DNA of 64,000 bases from JALHOP01 sp964484195 (GTDB lineage: Bacteria > Myxococcota > XYA12-FULL-58-9 > JALHOP01): the NCBI GenBank assembly GCA_964484195.1, contig CAZAER010000001.1:1116001-1180000 (forward strand). The letters run 5' to 3'. This document shows, in pieces, positions 1 to 7,356 of the stretch. Within the stretch, counting starts at the first letter, position 1. Every line of letters starts with the position of its first letter. The translations under genes were made by a program, and so were the position numbers. A model generated the notes under the pieces. It ran no database searches, was not told where the DNA came from, and was given only the letters and a program-made list of their open reading frames with translations.

Positions 1-9
1 ATCAAGGTC

Positions 10-1056
10 GTGCTCCGTCTGCGTGGGCTTCTCTTGCGGCTGGCGGATGCCTTGGTGCCGCCGCACATCCGTGTTTTCGAGCGCGCCGCCGGTCTCGCTC
101 ACACAGCGTCCATTGCCGAGCTCGCCCGCGGCGGCTACGCCGAGCTGCTCGAAGACCAGCCACTCTCGGCGGAGGTCATCGCCCAACGTACGGGACGCGA
201 CGCCGACGCGACCTTTCGTTTCTTGCACGCGCTCGCCGGGCATGGCTTCGTAGGCATGCTCGAGGACGGCCGCTTCACGACCAACGCGGTCTTGCGCACT
301 TTGCGCGCCGATCACCCGAGCCGCGTGCGCGCTTTCGTCGACTACTTCGCGAGCGCCTCGAACGTCGCATCGTGGCTCGACCTGCGCCGCACGCTCGAGA
401 CCGGCAAGAACGCTTTCGCGCGCGTGCACGGCAAGAACGTCTGGGATTACTTCGATGAGCATCCCGAGGAACGCGCGACCTTCGCCGAAGCGATGGGGGG
501 CATGACGCTCGACCTCGCGCCATTCATTGCTCACGCCTACCCGTTCGGCGAGGTGACGACGGTGTGCGACGTCGGTGGCGGACGCGGCGCGCTCATCTCG
601 GAAGTGTTGCTGCGTTTCCCGAAGCTGCGCGGCATCCTCGCCGACGCCTCAGGAGTCCTGAGCTCGGCACGGGACCTGCTCGAGCATCGCGGCGTCGGGG
701 ACCGCGTACGCCTCGAACCGTCGAGCTTCTTCACGAGCGTGCCGGCCGGGGCCGACCTCTACATGCTCAAGAACATCCTGCATGATTGGGACGACGCCGC
801 GTGCCGCGCGATCCTCGGCAACGTCCGCCGCGCCATGCAGCCGGGGCAGCGGCTGCTGGTCATCGAGGGCTTCATCGAACGCCACCGCCCCGATCCGCTG
901 CGTTCGGGATCGGACATGCAGATGATGGTGGTCTGCGCCGAAGGCCGCGAGCGCGGAGTCGACGACTTGCGCAAGCTCATCCGCGATAGCGGATTCGAGC
1001 CTGGCCGCACGTTCGATCTCGCGGTCTTCGGCATGCTCGAAGGTATCGCTGCCTAA
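10..1056 (+). CDS. SAM-dependent O-methyltransferase (acetylserotonin/hydroxyneurosporene type)
   Basis: Predicted cytosolic methyltransferase of about 348 residues that would transfer the SAM methyl group to a hydroxyl of an unidentified small molecule. An N-terminal winged-helix dimerisation-like region (roughly residues 15-100) precedes a Rossmann SAM domain. SAM motif I is seen as DVGGGRGALI from about residue 187, and LKNILHDWDD near 252-262 is typical of family-2 O-methyltransferases, with the His of HDWDD in the usual catalytic position. The start is a GTG nine bases from the window edge, so a slightly longer upstream start cannot be excluded. The stop overlaps the convergent stop of the next gene by four bases. 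The substrate is unknown and no biosynthetic neighbours are visible. Confidence 0.85.
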   Translation: MLRLRGLLLRLADALVPPHIRVFERAAGLAHTASIAELARGGYAELLEDQPLSAEVIAQRTGRDADATFRFLHALAGHGFVGMLEDGRFTTNAVLRTLRADHPSRVRAFVDYFASASNVASWLDLRRTLETGKNAFARVHGKNVWDYFDEHPEERATFAEAMGGMTLDLAPFIAHAYPFGEVTTVCDVGGGRGALISEVLLRFPKLRGILADASGVLSSARDLLEHRGVGDRVRLEPSSFFTSVPAGADLYMLKNILHDWDDAACRAILGNVRRAMQPGQRLLVIEGFIERHRPDPLRSGSDMQMMVVCAEGRERGVDDLRKLIRDSGFEPGRTFDLAVFGMLEGIAA

Positions 1057-1376
1057 CGCGGCTCGTTCGTCGCAGCCGCGGGCATCGACACGGGCTCATG
1101 GGTGAAATCCGTCGTGTCCATCGGTAGGCCGTACGCGGCATCGATCCAATCGTCATCGGCGCCCGCCATGGTCCGGCGCTCGTCTTTCACCGGAATGGCG
1201 TCGCTCGCCAGAAGCTGCTGGCGCCGCCAATGCGCCTCCGCGTCGACCTCGACTGCCGCGCGTTCCTGCGGCGTCAGGGTGGGCTCGCGCGCCCGTCGCG
1301 CTTCTCCTGCGACCATGGCCGCGGCGGCGCACGCAACGAAAACCAGGACGCCCAAGAAAACGACGTTCTTGCGCAT
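1053..1376 (-). CDS. Small exported or membrane-anchored hypothetical protein
   Basis: A 107-residue protein beginning MRKNVVFLGVLVFVAC, a short basic start followed by a hydrophobic stretch to about residue 23, which looks like a signal peptide or single anchor. The Cys near residue 16 does not sit in a convincing lipobox. The remainder is charged (Arg/Glu/Asp-rich) without a recognised domain. I chose the ATG at 1376 over one six codons upstream because it places the basic residues directly before the hydrophobic core. It is convergent with the methyltransferase (stops overlap) and divergent from the exonuclease. Function unknown. Confidence 0.6.
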   Translation of the reverse strand: MRKNVVFLGVLVFVACAAAAMVAGEARRAREPTLTPQERAAVEVDAEAHWRRQQLLASDAIPVKDERRTMAGADDDWIDAAYGLPMDTTDFTHEPVSMPAAATNEPR

Positions 1377-1440
1377 GACACTCCCCCGCGCCAAAAGGTG
1401 CTAACGTCCGCCGCCGGCCGCAACCGGGGCCGCGATACCC

Positions 1441-2265
1441 ATGATCGTTCATCTCGTCGACGGCACCTACGAGCTCTTCAGGCACTTCTATGGCCTGCGC
1501 AGCTTCAAGAAGGGCAAAGACGAGCCCTTCGGCGCGGTGGTCGGTGTGCTCAACACCGTCCTCGGCATGATCGAGCAAGGCGAGCCCTACGTGGGCGTCG
1601 CGACCGACCATGTGATCGAATCGTTCCGCAACGACTTGTGGCCGGGCTACAAGACCGGCGCCGGCGTCGACCGCGCTCTCTGGGCCCAGTTCCATCCGCT
1701 CGAAGACGCTTTAGCGGACATGGGCGTGGCCGTCTGGCCGATGAAAGACCTCGAGGCCGACGATGGCCTGGCGTCGGCGGCCCACCTCGCGGCCGCGGAC
1801 CCGCGCGTCGACAAGGTCTGCATCTGGACCCCCGACAAAGATCTCGCCCAATGTGTTCGCGACCGCGTCGTCCAGGTCGACCGCAAGTCGAAGGAGATTC
1901 GTGACGCCGCCGGCGTGCGCGCGAAGTTCGGCGTCGACCCCGTGTACATCCCGGACTACTTGGCCCTCGTCGGCGACACGGCCGACGGTTACCCCGGCAT
2001 CCCGGGCATCGGAGCCAAGACCGCGGCGCGCTTGGTGAGCCAGCATGGCGCCATCGAAGACTTCCCACCCAACATCCTGAAGGCACGGCGTGACGACGCC
2101 CTCCTGTTCAAGAAGCTCGCGACCTTGCGTACGGACGCAGAGCTTTTCGAAGACGTCGAAAGCCTCCGCTGGAACGGACCGACGGACAGATTCGCAGAGA
2201 CCGCGAAAAAGCTCGGTTCCGACGCCCTGCTCGCTCGTGCGCGCAAGCTTGCTCTCGCGTGCTAG
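1441..2265 (+). CDS. 5'-3' exonuclease (Pol I N-terminal / flap endonuclease family)
   Basis: A 274-residue stand-alone nuclease of the PIN-like FEN family, related to the 5'-3' exonuclease domain of DNA polymerase I. It would remove RNA primers or flaps in a metal-dependent way. Visible hallmarks are the N-terminal LVDGTYELFRHFYG, acidic clusters EADDGLAS and TPDKDLAQCV, the VGDTADGYPGI segment, and the helix-hairpin-helix GIPGIGAKTAARL near residues 186-200 that binds DNA. Its length fits the isolated exonuclease domain with no polymerase part. The next gene begins 11 bases after the stop, suggesting co-transcription. Assignment to the family is firm; its exact role next to Pol I is inferred. 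Confidence 0.9.
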   Translation: MIVHLVDGTYELFRHFYGLRSFKKGKDEPFGAVVGVLNTVLGMIEQGEPYVGVATDHVIESFRNDLWPGYKTGAGVDRALWAQFHPLEDALADMGVAVWPMKDLEADDGLASAAHLAAADPRVDKVCIWTPDKDLAQCVRDRVVQVDRKSKEIRDAAGVRAKFGVDPVYIPDYLALVGDTADGYPGIPGIGAKTAARLVSQHGAIEDFPPNILKARRDDALLFKKLATLRTDAELFEDVESLRWNGPTDRFAETAKKLGSDALLARARKLALAC

Positions 2266-2276
2266 AGTACCGGCCC

Positions 2277-3173
2277 ATGCTCGCCCTTTCGCTACTCTTA
2301 CTCGCCGCCGTCGACTCCAGTGATGCCACCGCCAAGGCCATCGACAGCATGGAAGGAAAGCTCGTGGTCTACGGCGTGAGCGCCGGCCAGGAGCACTCGC
2401 TCGAGGGTAGCTCCGGCGAGGCCTTCGCCGACAAAGAGGGCCGCGTTCGCAAAGTCACCATGACGCTCTTCGGCGAGACCTATCGCGCCGATCTCGCGGT
2501 CTATGTCCGCGATGGCGTACCATTTCTCGCCGAGCGCCGCACCGGCGCCTATCGCGGTGGCCTTGCGGACCCGGTGGTGACCCACACGAGCATCGAGCGT
2601 CTCTACTTCGCGGCGGACAAGGTCTCGGCGGCGCTCGACGGCGAGGGGAAACCACTCGCGAACGAAGCGCGCGACGAGGTCGCTTCGCTGGTTGCGACCG
2701 TGGTGCGTCCGATCGTCGACTGCATCGCCAAAGCCAAGGGAGGGATCCCCTCTTGTGACATGGTCGACCCGCTCCGCGACGCGCAGCCCTTCGACAGTGA
2801 CCCACGCATCGCCCTCATCAAGCGCGAATTCGAGCGCACCCAGAAGGAGCGCGGCAGCTATCGCAAGCGCGACGTGTCGAATCCCAACTGGGAGATGACC
2901 GGCAGCGCGTACAGCACGGGCGCTGGAGAGCTACGACTGGTCTCGGTCAAAGCGGCAGGCGCGCGACTCGATTTCTACTACGCCGGCAAGGACCTCTTGT
3001 TTAGCTTGCGCAAGGATAGCTCGGGCGAAACACGCGTCTACTACGACGCCGACCAACCCGTGCGCATCCTCGACGCGAAGAACAAGCGCGTACGCGTCAA
3101 TCGAGCGAGCTACGCGACTCACGTGCAACCGATCATCGAGTATGCAACGTTGTTGCGCGAACCCACCCCCTAG
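2277..3173 (+). CDS. Exported hypothetical protein
   Basis: A 298-residue protein starting MLALSLLLLAAVDSS, a short hydrophobic signal-peptide-like start, followed by a mostly beta-type sequence with no family I recognise. The ATG at 2277 lies 11 bases beyond the exonuclease stop; an in-frame start at 2259 would overlap that gene and put charged residues before the signal, so it is less likely. The stop is followed at once by the AGGAGC ribosome-binding site of the copper-storage gene, so this may be the upstream member of that transcription unit. Function unknown. Confidence 0.65.
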   Translation: MLALSLLLLAAVDSSDATAKAIDSMEGKLVVYGVSAGQEHSLEGSSGEAFADKEGRVRKVTMTLFGETYRADLAVYVRDGVPFLAERRTGAYRGGLADPVVTHTSIERLYFAADKVSAALDGEGKPLANEARDEVASLVATVVRPIVDCIAKAKGGIPSCDMVDPLRDAQPFDSDPRIALIKREFERTQKERGSYRKRDVSNPNWEMTGSAYSTGAGELRLVSVKAAGARLDFYYAGKDLLFSLRKDSSGETRVYYDADQPVRILDAKNKRVRVNRASYATHVQPIIEYATLLREPTP

Positions 3174-3181
3174 GAGCTTCC

Positions 3182-3646
3182 ATGACGACGCGTCGCGAGT
3201 TCATCACCACCACCGGAGCCGCGTTCGCCGCCGCCTCGTTCGTTGCCGCCACCGAAGCCCGGGCGGTAACCCCAGCGACCCCGACGAAAGACGCCAAAGA
3301 CCCGCACGCCGACGTCGTCGAGTCTGCTTCAGCGTGCATCAAGGCGGGCGAGCTGTGCGTCGCCCACTGCACCGAAGAGCTCGGCAAGGGCAACACCTCG
3401 ATGGCGAGCTGCAACAAGCGCGTCCACGAGATGCTCGCCATGACCCGCGCCATGTTGACGCTCGCCGCGAGCAAGTCGGAATTCGCCAAACGCCATGCCG
3501 CGGTCTGCGCCGACGCTTGCAAAGCCTGTGCGGCCGCCTGCCTCGAGCACAAGGAGCACTGGGGCCACGGAATGCACATGGCCTGCAAGGCCTGCTACGA
3601 CGCCTGCGTCGCGTGTGAGCAAAGCTGCCGCAAGCTCGCGGCCTAG
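3182..3646 (+). CDS. csp1: Tat-exported four-helix-bundle copper-storage protein (Csp1-like)
   Basis: A 154-residue protein with a twin-arginine signal (TTRREFITTTGAAFAAASF, RR at residues 4-5) and a mature part of short helices lined with cysteines. I count exactly 13 Cys, arranged as pairs spaced like ADACKAC, AAAC, MACKAC, DACVAC and QSC, plus several His and Met. Family knowledge: Csp1 of methanotrophs is a Tat-exported tetramer of four-helix bundles that stores many Cu(I) ions on 13 core Cys per monomer. The AGGAGC at 3172-3177 gives a strong ribosome-binding site overlapping the upstream stop. Copper storage outside the cytoplasm is the likely role. No CopZ, CopA or multicopper oxidase is adjacent, but a tyrosinase (also copper-dependent) lies 19 kb away. 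Confidence 0.85.
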   Translation: MTTRREFITTTGAAFAAASFVAATEARAVTPATPTKDAKDPHADVVESASACIKAGELCVAHCTEELGKGNTSMASCNKRVHEMLAMTRAMLTLAASKSEFAKRHAAVCADACKACAAACLEHKEHWGHGMHMACKACYDACVACEQSCRKLAA

Positions 3647-3671
3647 CGACTTATCGAAGCACTTACGTAAG

Positions 3672-3959
3672 CTAGCGCGGAACCCAGGCCTCGCAGATCG
3701 CCTGGGCTTCCCAGCGACGCGTCGCGCGGCGAACGTCGTGCAGCTCGCCGCCATGGATCGCCACGGCGTACCAGCAGCAGCGTCCCTTGGCGGTCTCGCC
3801 GCGATGCACCTCGTAGCGCACGCAAGCGTCGGCGTAGACCACCGAGACCTCGCAGCCTTCCGGCCGCCCTGCTCCGCCGGCGAGTAGCTTGAACGACCAG
3901 AGCCTCGGCCGCGGTGTCCGAGTCTCTTGTTTGCGGGCCAGAGCCGATTGTCGCGCCAT
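3672..3959 (-). CDS. Small hypothetical protein
   Basis: A 95-residue protein starting MARQSALARKQETRTPRPR, basic at the N terminus, then with several Trp and Cys residues (CEVSVVYADACVRYEVH, GRCCWYAVAIHGGEL) that suggest a compact beta domain. No signal peptide and no recognised family. A longer start six codons upstream (3977) is possible. It lies between the Csp1-like gene (convergent) and a DUF2959 lipoprotein gene (divergent, 60 bases). Function unknown. Confidence 0.5.
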   Translation of the reverse strand: MARQSALARKQETRTPRPRLWSFKLLAGGAGRPEGCEVSVVYADACVRYEVHRGETAKGRCCWYAVAIHGGELHDVRRATRRWEAQAICEAWVPR

Positions 3960-4019
3960 CGAGACCCCCTCGATCATAGTGTAAGCAAGGGGTCTGACAG
4001 TTTTCCCTGGGGGACGCCG

Positions 4020-4673
4020 GTGCGTCACATCTGGCTCGTCATCGCGTACTTTTCGCTCACTGCCTGCGACACCGCCTACTACGGCTTCTGGGACAAATTC
4101 GGGGTCCAGAAGCGCGACATCATGGTGAAGCGCGTCGAGTCGGCACGTGACGCCGAGAAGGAGGCGCAGGAGCAATTTAAGAGCGCCCTCGATCACTTCC
4201 GCGCCGTGGTGAACATCGAAGGTGGTGAGCTCGAGAAGCGTTACGACGAGCTCCAGGGCCAATACGACAAGAGCGAGGAGCGCGCCAAAGCGGTCACGAA
4301 GCGCATCGACGAGGTTCAGAACGTCGCCGAGGATCTCTTCAAGGAGTGGCAGGACGAGCTCGGCCAATACCAGAGCGGAGAGCTACGCGCCGCGAGCGCC
4401 AAGCAAATGAAGGCGACGCGCCAACGTTACGACGTGTTCATGAAGCAGATGCGCGAGGCCGAGAAGGTGATGAACCCGGTGCTCGCCAAGTTCCACGACC
4501 AAGTGCTCTTCTTGAAACACAACCTGAACGCTCAAGCGGTCGGCTCCCTCAAGAACGAGCATCAACGCATCGAGACCGACGTCGCGAAGCTCATCGAAGA
4601 GATGGAAGCGGCCATCAAACACGCCGACGGCTTCGTCGAGACCCTCAAGGCCGAGAGCCCACCGAACGCCTAA
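4020..4673 (+). CDS. DUF2959 family lipoprotein
   Basis: A 217-residue protein reading from GTG 4020 as MRHIWLVIAYFSLTAC, a lipoprotein signal with the lipidated Cys at about residue 16. The mature part is a long helical/coiled-coil sequence with the family hallmarks YYGFWDKFGVQKRDI, RDAEKEAQEQFKSAL, GGELEKRYDELQ and FHDQVLFLKHNLNA. DUF2959 proteins are widespread periplasmic coiled coils of unknown function. The reading frame stays open upstream to 3927, but the extra residues precede the signal sequence and overlap the divergent gene, so GTG 4020 is preferred. The stop runs directly into the GTGAC palindrome block. Confidence 0.85.
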   Translation: MRHIWLVIAYFSLTACDTAYYGFWDKFGVQKRDIMVKRVESARDAEKEAQEQFKSALDHFRAVVNIEGGELEKRYDELQGQYDKSEERAKAVTKRIDEVQNVAEDLFKEWQDELGQYQSGELRAASAKQMKATRQRYDVFMKQMREAEKVMNPVLAKFHDQVLFLKHNLNAQAVGSLKNEHQRIETDVAKLIEEMEAAIKHADGFVETLKAESPPNA

Positions 4674-4774
4674 AAATGGTGACAAAAATGGTGACAGTCA
4701 CCATTTTCCGGCTCGAGACGCCCGCTAGATCGCTAGGAAAATGGTGACTGGAAAATGGTGACTGTCACCATTTT
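4673..4774. repeat. Two-fold block of AAAATGGTGAC palindromes between convergent genes
   Basis: The 11-base unit AAAATGGTGAC occurs in direct orientation at 4673-4683, 4685-4695, 4738-4748 and 4752-4762. Its exact complement GTCACCATTTT is at 4697-4707 and 4764-4774. Thus the same module, one lone unit followed by a 23-base perfect palindrome with a one-base spacer (A or T), appears twice, separated by about 30 unrelated bases. It fills the whole gap between the stops of DUF2959 and the FBP gene. It could act as a bidirectional terminator; its organisation resembles REP/BIME-type elements mobilised by Y1 (RAYT) transposases, but no such gene is in the window. Confidence 0.9.
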
Positions 4775-4776
4775 AG

Positions 4777-5244
4777 CTAGCGGCCGGCGCCGGAGAGATC
4801 GATCTTGAGGACGTCGCTCGCGAACTTGCCCATGCGCGCGACTAGCTTGTCGATGGCGGGCTTTGCGCTCCTGCCGAGGCGGCTCGCTTCTTCTTCGAGC
4901 TTTTCGCGGCAGCTCAGGTCGTGACAGACGTGCACGCCCGCGAGCTTCTTGGCGTTCACCTTGGCGGTGAGCATGCCCGCTCGAACGGCTGGGCCGGCGC
5001 TGTGACACCAGTCGCACATGTTGGGCACCTGGGGCCCCGCGCCGTTGGTCGCGAAGACGATGCCCGTCGGTGCGTCGCCTGCCGCCGCGAACACGAGGAA
5101 CACCTTACCGCCCGAGGGATGGACCCAGGAGGTATAGCCGCGCACGATCAGGGGGAAGGTCATCCCGGCGGCGAGCTCGACCTGCGCCCGGTCTTTGGGC
5201 CGGAAGGTCGCGAGCAAGTCGTTCTCGGAATCGAGCTTGAACAT
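4777..5244 (-). CDS. FBP-type treble-clef zinc-finger protein (EF-G-binding-like)
   Basis: A 155-residue cytosolic protein whose C-terminal half carries a CxxC (C77, C80, in MCDWCHSAG) and a second pair C107 and C112 (VHVCHDLSC), the pattern of the FBP/FusB C-terminal treble-clef zinc finger. Characterised FusB-type proteins bind elongation factor G and relieve fusidic-acid arrest; most homologues in Gram-negatives are unstudied, so a ribosome-associated role is inference. It is downstream on the same strand of the 5292-5903 gene (47-base gap) and converges on DUF2959 through the palindrome block. Confidence 0.75.
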   Translation of the reverse strand: MFKLDSENDLLATFRPKDRAQVELAAGMTFPLIVRGYTSWVHPSGGKVFLVFAAAGDAPTGIVFATNGAGPQVPNMCDWCHSAGPAVRAGMLTAKVNAKKLAGVHVCHDLSCREKLEEEASRLGRSAKPAIDKLVARMGKFASDVLKIDLSGAGR

Positions 5245-5291
5245 GCCCCTATCGTGTCATCTGGGGGCGCTGCCCGCCAGCGACGGCCGGA

Positions 5292-5903
5292 TCAGCGCGA
5301 TTTCTTGCCGCCGCTGGGTTTGGCGAGGCCCGCGAGGCCTGCCTGGAGCGCGTCGGGCGCGCTCGTGAGGCTCTTTTGATCCATGTCTTTGATCTTGGGG
5401 ATCGGCCGTCCGGTTTTGCGGACGACTTCCTCGCGCCGGGTCTCGCTGACGCGGGCATAGTGCGACTGAACGACCACTGCCGAGCTGCGCGAGTCCTCGG
5501 CGGCCATGCGCACTAGCTCGAGGCCCTTCTTGGTCGCTTCATCCATGGCCTCGGGGTCGGCCTGATTGGGCACGAGCTTCTCGAGAACAGTGGCGAGCGT
5601 GCCCCACTGGCCGCTGCGAATCACCCGCGCGAGCTGCGGCGGCACCTGCTTCAACACCGCGACGTCGTTCACGCGGCCCTTGATGCCGGTGACCCCTTGC
5701 CAGGCGCGAATGGCGCGGCGGCCGAGCTCACGCGGTAGGCCCTCGCCGTCGATGATCTCGTGCAGCGCCTGCAGGTCTTCCTCGCTGAGAGGCGGCGGCG
5801 CTTTTGGGTTAGCCGGGGTCTTCACCAGGTCGACAAGCCTAGCGCAATCCAGGCGGTAGTGGAACGTCACCAGCGATGGAGGCGACGCGGTCGGCGGCCG
5901 CAC
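5292..5903 (-). CDS. Hypothetical helical protein
   Basis: Up to 203 residues, rich in helix-forming residues, starting at GTG 5903; another GTG at 5870 would give 192 residues. The N-terminal stretch is Pro-rich (PNPKAPPPLSEEDL), followed by a helical region and a basic C terminus ending GGKKSR. No signal peptide, membrane segment or recognised domain. It is head-to-head with the alpha/beta hydrolase gene, so the two share a very short divergent control region. It is probably co-transcribed with the FBP gene. Function unknown. Confidence 0.6.
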   Translation of the reverse strand: MRPPTASPPSLVTFHYRLDCARLVDLVKTPANPKAPPPLSEEDLQALHEIIDGEGLPRELGRRAIRAWQGVTGIKGRVNDVAVLKQVPPQLARVIRSGQWGTLATVLEKLVPNQADPEAMDEATKKGLELVRMAAEDSRSSAVVVQSHYARVSETRREEVVRKTGRPIPKIKDMDQKSLTSAPDALQAGLAGLAKPSGGKKSR

Positions 5904-5917
5904 CGATAAGGGCCCGG

Positions 5918-7318
5918 ATGAAAGTCTGGCTCGGTCCCACCCCTACTCTGGTTCGCGCCGAAGCCCCGCCACCGGCGCGGCAAACCGAGGCAAACACCCC
6001 GCATCGCTCCGCAGGCGCCTGGCCGATGGGCCCGAACGCGCCACGTCCCATGGTCGCGCGGCGTTCGCTAGCGCCGACCTACGTCGACCCCGCGACCGTC
6101 AAAGAGCTCTTTGGTGAGCTCGCCCCGCAGCTGCCGCCGGACCTTGCCACGCGGCTCGAAGCACCTCGGATCGACCCGCGTTGGTGGGCCGCTCCGCCAC
6201 CGAAGACGGTGGCGACGGTCGTCGGCACCGACGCTTTTCAGAGCGGCAAGTCACCATGGCTCCTCGCTTCGCAGACAGCGGTCGCGGAGAACCTGCCGGA
6301 AGCCCTGGCGAGCTACATCGTCCCGGTGCCCGAAGGTCAGCACTGGCGCGTCGGCCACTTTCCCGTTTTAGCGGACGACAAGCAGAGCCTTGGTGCCTTC
6401 GTCGCGCTCTTGCCGCCCAACTTCGATGCCGCAAACCCAGCGAAGTCGATCGAGCGCATCGTCCTCACCATCGGCAGCGGCGACAATCGCGCCCGCAGCG
6501 CCCTCGGCGAGCTCGCCGGTTACGCGGCTCCGGGGACGCTGTTCGTGTCCATCGACATGCAGGCGATCTCGGTCGGCATGAAGTCGCCCGAAAGCCCCGG
6601 CCAGGTGGCCCTACAGCAGGGCCTCGCCTATGTCCGACGCACCTTGGGCCTCTCCGACGCGGTTCCGCAGTATCTCGCGGGCTTCTCCGCCGGCGGCGCC
6701 GCCACCTTGGTGCAGGCGTTCCAGACCTTTCCCGGCCTCATGGGCGCGGCCGCGCTCGCTCCCGTGATCATGCAGTGGAACATCCACACGCAGAAATCAC
6801 CTGTCCCGACCATGATTCCGGAAGCACCAGGTGATCAGTTCGCGCGAACGGCCGCGAATGGTCAGCCGGCGATCGAGCGCACCTTTACCGTGGCGAGCAC
6901 CATGGTCCGCGCATACACCACCGCTTCCGAGTTCGAAGAGCTGAGCCCGCAGCGGCACCTCGCGCGTGGTGAAATGCCGAAAGTGCCATTGCTCATCGCT
7001 GGCGGTACCGACGACCTCATCGCCCAGCCGGTCGTCGCCTCCGCGCCGCAGTTGGCTTCGTTCAACGGTCTCACGATCCCCGTGATGTACGGTCCAGCGG
7101 ACGACCAAGCGGGGCGCGTCCTCAACATCGAAGGGTTTGCCGCCGCGCTCAGCAAGCAGCCCGGGCTCGCGGTGGTGACCTTGCGCGACGTCGGCCATCA
7201 GCTCTCGGCGCAGGTGAAACGCCCCGACGGCGGCACCTGGAACATGGACATGCGCGATTTGGCGCTACGCTTCTTCAAGGGCCTCGAGCAGGCGCGAAGC
7301 AACACGCGCACTGGATAG
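5918..7318 (+). CDS. Alpha/beta hydrolase (putative esterase)
   Basis: About 466 residues from ATG 5918, chosen because AAGGG lies a suitable distance upstream; the frame is open from an ATG at 5876. The catalytic triad of a serine hydrolase is visible: nucleophile elbow GFSAGG (Ser about 257), acid in GGTDDLI (Asp about 365) and His about 427 in DVGHQLS. The N-terminal 60 or so residues are Pro/Ala-rich, look disordered, and contain no hydrophobic signal peptide. Substrate unknown; esterase, lipase or polymer depolymerase are all possible. It precedes the M64 peptidase gene by 38 bases on the same strand. Confidence 0.8.
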   Translation: MKVWLGPTPTLVRAEAPPPARQTEANTPHRSAGAWPMGPNAPRPMVARRSLAPTYVDPATVKELFGELAPQLPPDLATRLEAPRIDPRWWAAPPPKTVATVVGTDAFQSGKSPWLLASQTAVAENLPEALASYIVPVPEGQHWRVGHFPVLADDKQSLGAFVALLPPNFDAANPAKSIERIVLTIGSGDNRARSALGELAGYAAPGTLFVSIDMQAISVGMKSPESPGQVALQQGLAYVRRTLGLSDAVPQYLAGFSAGGAATLVQAFQTFPGLMGAAALAPVIMQWNIHTQKSPVPTMIPEAPGDQFARTAANGQPAIERTFTVASTMVRAYTTASEFEELSPQRHLARGEMPKVPLLIAGGTDDLIAQPVVASAPQLASFNGLTIPVMYGPADDQAGRVLNIEGFAAALSKQPGLAVVTLRDVGHQLSAQVKRPDGGTWNMDMRDLALRFFKGLEQARSNTRTG

Positions 7319-7356
7319 CCGATATTCGGGGCCCACCCTTCTTTCGAGCCCCATCC

